From: Dendronephthya gigantea | Taxonomy: Eukaryota > Cnidaria > Anthozoa > Malacalcyonacea > Nephtheidae | Assembly: GCF_004324835.1 (NCBI RefSeq) | Contig: NW_021163022.1 | Location: 1,364,001 to 1,428,000, forward strand | Direction: 5' to 3' | DNA length: 64,000 bases | The notes under the pieces: generated by a model | Told to the model about the DNA's origin: nothing | Seen by the model: the letters and a program-made list of their open reading frames with translations, nothing else | Databases searched by the model: none | Position numbers and translations under genes: made by a program | Shown here: positions 59,701 through 64,000 of the stretch, piece after piece | Layout of the letters: every line of letters starts with the position of its first letter | Position numbering within the stretch: position 1 is the first letter of the stretch

Positions 59701-61423
59701 TGGTTGGATTTTGGTTGAGATGATTTTGATGGTGAGACATTAGAAGCACTTGACTGAGATGACCTGCAATGACAGTCCGTCACAAGTCAATAAGCCAGGA
59801 TATGCTGGAAATTACTCGCAACATTCTCCCAGGACAAACTATGTTGTATTTTGAGGCCAAACTATGTTGTATTTTGAGGCCAAACTATGTTGTATTTTGA
59901 GGCCAAACTATGTTGTATTTTGTGTCATTAATCAAAATAATATTATATTTGGTCCAAGCTGTGTTTATCAGATCACTCTGTATATACATGCATAGTCTGA
60001 AACAAAAGTGAATCTCGCACAGCCCAATCCCACATATTTAATGAAAAATAACCACACCTTCTACTTGCATCCTTTTGTGTCCCGAGAGCATTACTCACTG
60101 GATCATCATGAAAAGCCTAACAATAGAAAGGCATAAATCATCAGTCTGTAGAAACACCATGCATATTTGTTATATGCAGGGCTTTCTGTCCGACAACTTC
60201 TTAAATCACTAGGAAAATTTCAAGAATATTGATAGCAAAGCAATCACTTTTCTAATTCTTTTTGGTATCCAAACTAAAAATTTAACCTTTGTTTATGACA
60301 TCTGATTAAATCTAGTTAAGCAGAAGCAGTTGCCTAAAATCTACATGAAAATTGAAAGTTCAAAATCAACAATACTTAGAATTACTTAAAAAGTTGAACA
60401 TTTTTTGCATTTGTCAAAGGTGCAGTGTGAATCATAGTTAAAGTGGAAGTCAAGTCTCTGTTTTTAAAAAATGCATGTGTGTTTAAATTTTGTATTTCTA
60501 TACTTTTTGAAATATGTTGTGACAGTTGTGTTGTCTGAATATCTAATACCATTAAGGTTTGCCATGACTTTAAATGAATATGAACTAGTGTTTTTAATGA
60601 AAAGAATTTGAAACATGTCATTAGAAATTTATCCAAGGACCTCGCATTAATTGTTATCATCAGAACTGATCCACACAAGGGACTTAATATCCACTTTAAC
60701 ACCAAGGACAGCAAAGTTCTAAATTGACATCTTTTTCAGGTGGCAATCACCAAAAGTATTGGTTTCCTACATATTTTAATGCAAGAAAAAACTACAGGCA
60801 TGGCAAGACTGACCCTTAAAAGGTGGGTTTATACGTCGCATTTTGGTCGCATCGAATGCAATTCAACATATATATTTCCTAAAATATCAAGAACTTTAAA
60901 ACTAGTCTACAAACTTTCAGTTCACTATACTTCTAAATGCATATGAGAGAGAGAGTGTTCAGAGATATACATGCAAAATTTGAGCAATTTTGAAACAAGT
61001 AGAGTTAGTAGACTACCCATTGTTTATGAGCAGAACCCTGGCTGAACCAACTGGCAGTTTGTAACCCTCCTTTAAACAAGCTTGTATTTATTAATAAATT
61101 GACTATTGAACAATAATCAAGTTACATGATCTACCTAAAAACTACCTGTACTTAGAAGTATGAAAGTGGCCCTCTAACTAAGACACTGGGTAGGGTTGAC
61201 AGTTGATTTAGCTTTTGGCAGATCATGTGACTAGCATGATAGCATCAACCAGGGTTGCTTCAAAACATTATAAAATCGTCTGTTTGTTGTCTCGAAGCAA
61301 TATACTCATTACTCACAAAGTTATCATAAACCTTTAAATAGAAGAGTCTGATACCTGCGTGCAAAATAAGACACTAGGACCATGGATTTCACAAAAATGA
61401 CAAAGTGCAATGACTGCATTCAT
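53753..61423 (-). CDS. FLCN: folliculin, complete coding sequence (20 exons)
   Basis: Folliculin is a longin/DENN protein that, with FNIP, acts as a GAP for RagC/D at lysosomes and controls mTORC1 and TFEB signalling. Exons from the start: 61423-61355, 60116-60058, 59763-59694, 59612-59479, 58605-58483, 58304-58239, 58108-58072, 57704-57623, 57441-57380, 57164-57072, 56882-56831, 56497-56439, 56334-56221, 55762-55709, 55470-55375, 55274-55246, 54909-54851, 54759-54657, 54227-54165, 53879-53753. All phases join to give 516 aa (human protein 579). Diagnostic matches: [103 protein letters not shown], and the C-terminal [16 protein letters not shown]. The region after the first exon is shorter than in human. 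A hAT MITE lies just upstream of the ATG. Confidence 0.97.
54456..54593. mobile_element. MITE in a folliculin intron
   Basis: GCCTGTTTACATGGAGCGAG, continuing into TTATCCCGG, is repeated in inverted form at the right end. About 138 bp, non-coding. Confidence 0.85.
55791..56025. repeat. 16-bp minisatellite in a folliculin intron
   Basis: About 15 copies of TGGTCAACACTGATGA. The first few are 13-bp versions lacking one GAT. It lies 29 bp upstream (in gene orientation) of exon 55762-55709. Confidence 0.95.
58683..58894. mobile_element. GGGGCCGG-family MITE in a folliculin intron
   Basis: The left end GGGGCCGGTTGTTCAAAAGC matches the right end GAACAACTGGCCCC in inverted orientation. Sub-terminal TTAACCCTGGGTTAA-type blocks occur at both ends. 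Non-coding. Confidence 0.75.
59113..59165. repeat. short tandem repeat CATTCCAGTCAGCTGAGTC
   Basis: About 2.5 copies in the folliculin intron between exons 59612-59479 and 58605-58483. Confidence 0.8.
59834..59923. repeat. 23-bp tandem repeat, four copies
   Basis: CAAACTATGTTGTATTTTGA with three further bases, repeated four times in a folliculin intron. Confidence 0.9.
60437..60701. mobile_element. MITE-like element in the first folliculin intron
   Basis: GTTAAAGTGGAAGTCAAGTC on the left and GGGACTTAATATCCACTTTA on the right are imperfect inverted repeats. No coding capacity. Confidence 0.5.
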
Positions 61424-61440
61424 ACTTCTTTGTTTTTGTA

Positions 61441-61899
61441 TTTGTCGCCAGTGTTGCCAACTGTAATTTTGTAAAAATCCCAAGTAACCGCCTGAAATAT
61501 CCCGAGATTCCCCCTAAAATCCCGAGATTCTAATTTCGACCCCAGTCCTCAGCTTTGGCGCACCCTAGTACCAGGTCCGCTCAGTGTGCGTTTATAAAGC
61601 GGTACTTCTCTGCATAACCGATTGTACAAATAGTCTTTATTGAGTGACTTTAAGTAACGTTTTTGCCGCAAGTATTAATTTACGCTATATATTATTTCAA
61701 TACCTTGGATTTTTAATATGTTTATTTATCAATTTAACGAAAACATTTTTTCCCAAATTCCAAACTTCCCTCTCCCAAAAATCCCTAAAAAAATCCCGAG
61801 ATTACCATTTGAGAAATAAATCCCAAAAAAATCCCAACTGCTTCAAAAAATCCCGAGATCTCGGGATAAAATCCCGAACTTGGCAACACTGTTTGTCGC
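61441..61899. mobile_element. hAT-type MITE with perfect 8-bp target duplication
   Basis: CAGTGTTGCCAA (61,449-61,460) and TTGGCAACACTG (61,880-61,891) are perfect 12-bp terminal inverted repeats. They are flanked on both sides by TTTGTCGC (61,441-61,448 and 61,892-61,899). The 8-bp duplication and CAGTG ends identify the hAT superfamily. The interior has many ATCCCGAGAT-like copies and no transposase. It lies 18 bp upstream of the folliculin ATG. Confidence 0.93.
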
Positions 61900-62638
61900 T
61901 ATCTAGCAATACTTCATCTAGCAGAAATCATAGCGGACCAGGGGGGGGGAGCACACACACACACGCATAGCAATATTCGAATACTGTACGTCTGCACCCA
62001 CTTTTGAAATGTTCACCACAATTACTATTACCTAATTCTGCCTGTCTACCCGCGTCTCAGTTTAATCTGCGGTCTGCGGAGGAGAGTGCAGGTAAATGAA
62101 AACCCGGCTTTATTTGGATGGGCCTCTTGGTCTTTACCAAGCTTGAAGGCGATTGCACAACATTTTGTAATGAGTGGACTAAACTTTTACTTAATCTGTA
62201 CGCAGGATTTCCATCGTTGCAAATTACTATTACATCTTACTTTATTATTTATTTAATGAGTAAAATCAAATTTATCAATATCGCAAAATAAGAAAATACT
62301 TCGCTTTGCATTGAATGTAAAGCAGGCCGTGATTCCTACAAAATTTGTAGAAGTTAAAAGGAATACACCCGTCTATTACTATTTAAGAAAGATTTAATTT
62401 AAAAGATATTTTGGCAATTTGTCTACGTAAATTTAGTGGGATCACGCCAATAGTATCCTTGGAAGTATTTCCAATGTTCTTGTACAATGTTCAACGACTG
62501 ATGTCATCACCAAGTGAAAAACGTTGAAAAAAGCCACATGAAATTTCTGACCGGTGACTACAGTGTTTCTATAAATTAAATAGAAAACCATTGAATCTCT
62601 AAATAAACACAACATATGTGAGAATCAAGAAAAGCAAA
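61900..62638. other. divergent intergenic region between folliculin and the beta-helix gene
   Basis: No element or exon recognised apart from a short G9 and CA run near 61,942-61,965. It presumably holds the promoters of both divergent genes. Confidence 0.45.
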
Positions 62639-62697
62639 ATGTATAAGCGAACAGCAAATACTTTCCTCCTTCTCTTCACCATGGTTCTTTTATTTGG
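62639..62697 (+). CDS. candidate signal-peptide exon of the beta-helix gene
   Basis: ATG at 62,639 opens MYKRTANTFLLLFTMVLLFG and ends at a good donor (GG|GTAAGA). The hydrophobic stretch suits a signal peptide. Its phase (2) does not join the acceptor at 63,031 (phase 1 needed). A further small exon, a different acceptor or a different first exon must therefore exist. Confidence 0.4.
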
Positions 62698-63030
62698 GTA
62701 AGATTAGTGATCCTTATTCCTTAATCTAATACCACTGATATCGTGAATTACTGCGTTCACTGTATGTCATCTTGATTAACTAATGATTCAGTTTCTCAGT
62801 GGGAAAGAATTGTGACTAATTCAATAAAATTTCTTAAAAGATATCAAGCAATAAAACACTGTGGCGCATCTTTTTTAGGATTTGTACAGAAATTGGTTCG
62901 ACACACTCGATCATCAGTGAGTTTACCGCATATCATAGAATTAAAGGCGTTAGTTTTTTGTATCGAGAATTTCGGTGAAAATTCGCTCTTTTTTGTGTTA
63001 GCTGTTTTATCATAGCTCTTTGTTATTTAG

Positions 63031-63324
63031 GCTATTTCTCAGTGTCTGACCCGTTACCGAACCGCAGAGCACAGAACATTATTGACGTAACAAATCCTGG
63101 CCTCGGTTTACCACAGGTTGTCAAAAATAGGAACACAGACTGTTCAAGAGCTCTACAGGCCATAATTGATAGTCAATTTGGCAGCGGAAAAACACTGTTC
63201 TTTCCCCCTGGAAGATATCTCATCGCGTCTGATGTCATAATTAAAAAAAGTCTACGCCTTCGTGGATCCCGAGTTGGAATAAGTCTCATTGAGAATGGAG
63301 CATCAACTCGTGTTACAACAATAG
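63031..63324 (+). CDS. pectate-lyase-superfamily-like beta-helix protein, one exon of a partial gene
   Basis: The exon follows TTATTTAG and ends at ATAG|GTATAT. It encodes VSDPLPNRRAQNIIDVTNPG, then CSRALQAIIDSQFGSGKTLF, FPPGRYLIASDVIIKKSLRL and RGSRVGISLIENGA. The A(I/L)QAIID...GG-K-FFPPG-YLI...LRLRGSR pattern is the N-terminal turn of the pectate_lyase_3 family of right-handed beta-helices, seen in glycan-degrading and tail-spike-like proteins. Substrate and activity cannot be judged, since the catalytic part lies beyond the right edge. The protein is probably secreted. Confidence 0.7.
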
Positions 63325-64000
63325 GTATATGAATGCTCGTAAAAGTTGATCATTACCGTTAGCGTGGTTTTGAAAACACTAGCAGATACCTAGGAAGCAT
63401 CCCAAGTTGAGAGGGAAGGGCAAAAACGTCCAGAGGTTAATCAAAAGGCAGCTCAAATATAATGTGTATAGGGGTGGTTTAATTCTCAATGCTGCTACGT
63501 CACCATTAATGCGGCGGTTTGGCCGTTTGAGACTGTTTCTGAACGATTTAAATATTCAGTGTGCAGACATGTAATTTCTTGCTTAAAACAACTTCGCATC
63601 GAACCTTTTTCTAGCATTACCCGACCCATCATACGTAAAAATTTATCCATCCCTATTATAATATTCAACACAATTTCATAAAACATTATAATTACTCCAA
63701 ATTTCTTATTTGAAAAAAAAACCATAAAAAACCTATAGTCACCGACCAGTAATTATATCACTTCAGAGACAGTGAATTTTGACAAATCAGAATGCAGGAA
63801 AATCAATAGTCACCTCGAAGTTTATACTAATAAACTATATTATACCTTTATATTAGCAACTCGCTATTGGGCTGCATGTCTAACAAAACATTTGGACGCT
63901 GAATTCCTCTGTCAGTTTAATAATGAAATTGTGCATTTAACTATTTCAACAAAATTTTAATGAGCCACCTTAATTATCCTAATATTTGTACAACAAATAT
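63325..64000 (+). other. intron of the beta-helix gene
   Basis: No further exon of the beta-helix protein is recognisable before the window ends. Confidence 0.4.

Noticed and set aside
60382-60714. Protein-coding gene in the first folliculin intron
   Set aside because: The frame lies across a MITE-like inverted-repeat element and shows no recognisable protein features.
62812-63015. Second candidate first exon for the beta-helix gene
   Set aside because: It has no ATG start and no usable donor in the phase needed by the 63,031 acceptor.

Overview
The window looks like nuclear DNA of an animal, most likely a cnidarian; that assignment is a judgement, not a proof. Coding capacity sits in many short exons with GT-AG introns. 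Two conserved animal genes can be followed exon by exon, and the intergenic DNA is AT-rich and full of small transposons, satellites and tandem duplications. No prokaryotic gene organisation is present.

Layout. (1) 167-12,063, minus strand: 21 consecutive exons with matching splice phases encode a Sec16 homologue (COPII/ER-exit-site scaffold). The C-terminal end runs off the left edge, and further N-terminal exons probably lie at 12.77-13.74 kb. (2) 12.5-15.6 kb: several MITEs, one inserted in another. (3) 15.9-18.2 kb: a 37-bp minisatellite, followed to 20.6 kb by three tandem copies of a decayed element. (4) 20.6-27.5 kb: gene-poor DNA with hAT-like debris, a cluster of CCAAT boxes and one orphan 3' exon (26.1 kb) of the peptide family described next. 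(5) 27.5-28.4 kb, minus strand: an unrecognised intronless membrane-protein gene whose 5' part and upstream region lie in a 0.93-kb tandem duplication. (6) 30.7-31.0 kb: two tRNA-derived SINEs head to head, forming a near-perfect palindrome. (7) 33-52.6 kb, plus strand: three tandem paralogous genes for small secreted peptides. Each has a near-identical signal peptide, an acidic pro-region, and a rapidly diverging Arg/Tyr/Gly/His-rich cationic C-terminus. All share three coding exons, a TATA box and an intron in the 3' UTR. (8) 36.7-42.7 kb, minus strand: a BEL/Pao LTR retrotransposon with identical LTRs and a 4-bp target duplication, sitting in the upstream region of the second peptide gene. 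(9) 53,753-61,423, minus strand: a complete 20-exon folliculin (FLCN) gene, with a hAT-type MITE inserted 18 bp upstream of its start codon. (10) 62.6 kb to the right edge, plus strand: the beginning of a gene for a secreted pectate-lyase-like beta-helix protein.

Sec16 (ER export) and folliculin (lysosomal Rag/mTORC1 control) are housekeeping genes with no evident functional link to each other. The most novel content is the peptide-gene cluster. It has the architecture of cationic host-defence prepropeptides, in which an acidic pro-region neutralises a basic effector; a DOPA-type structural or adhesive role for the Tyr-rich tail is the main alternative. The cluster has grown by repeated segmental duplication of a unit that carries an RFX X-box-like element, and some units have lost the gene body.
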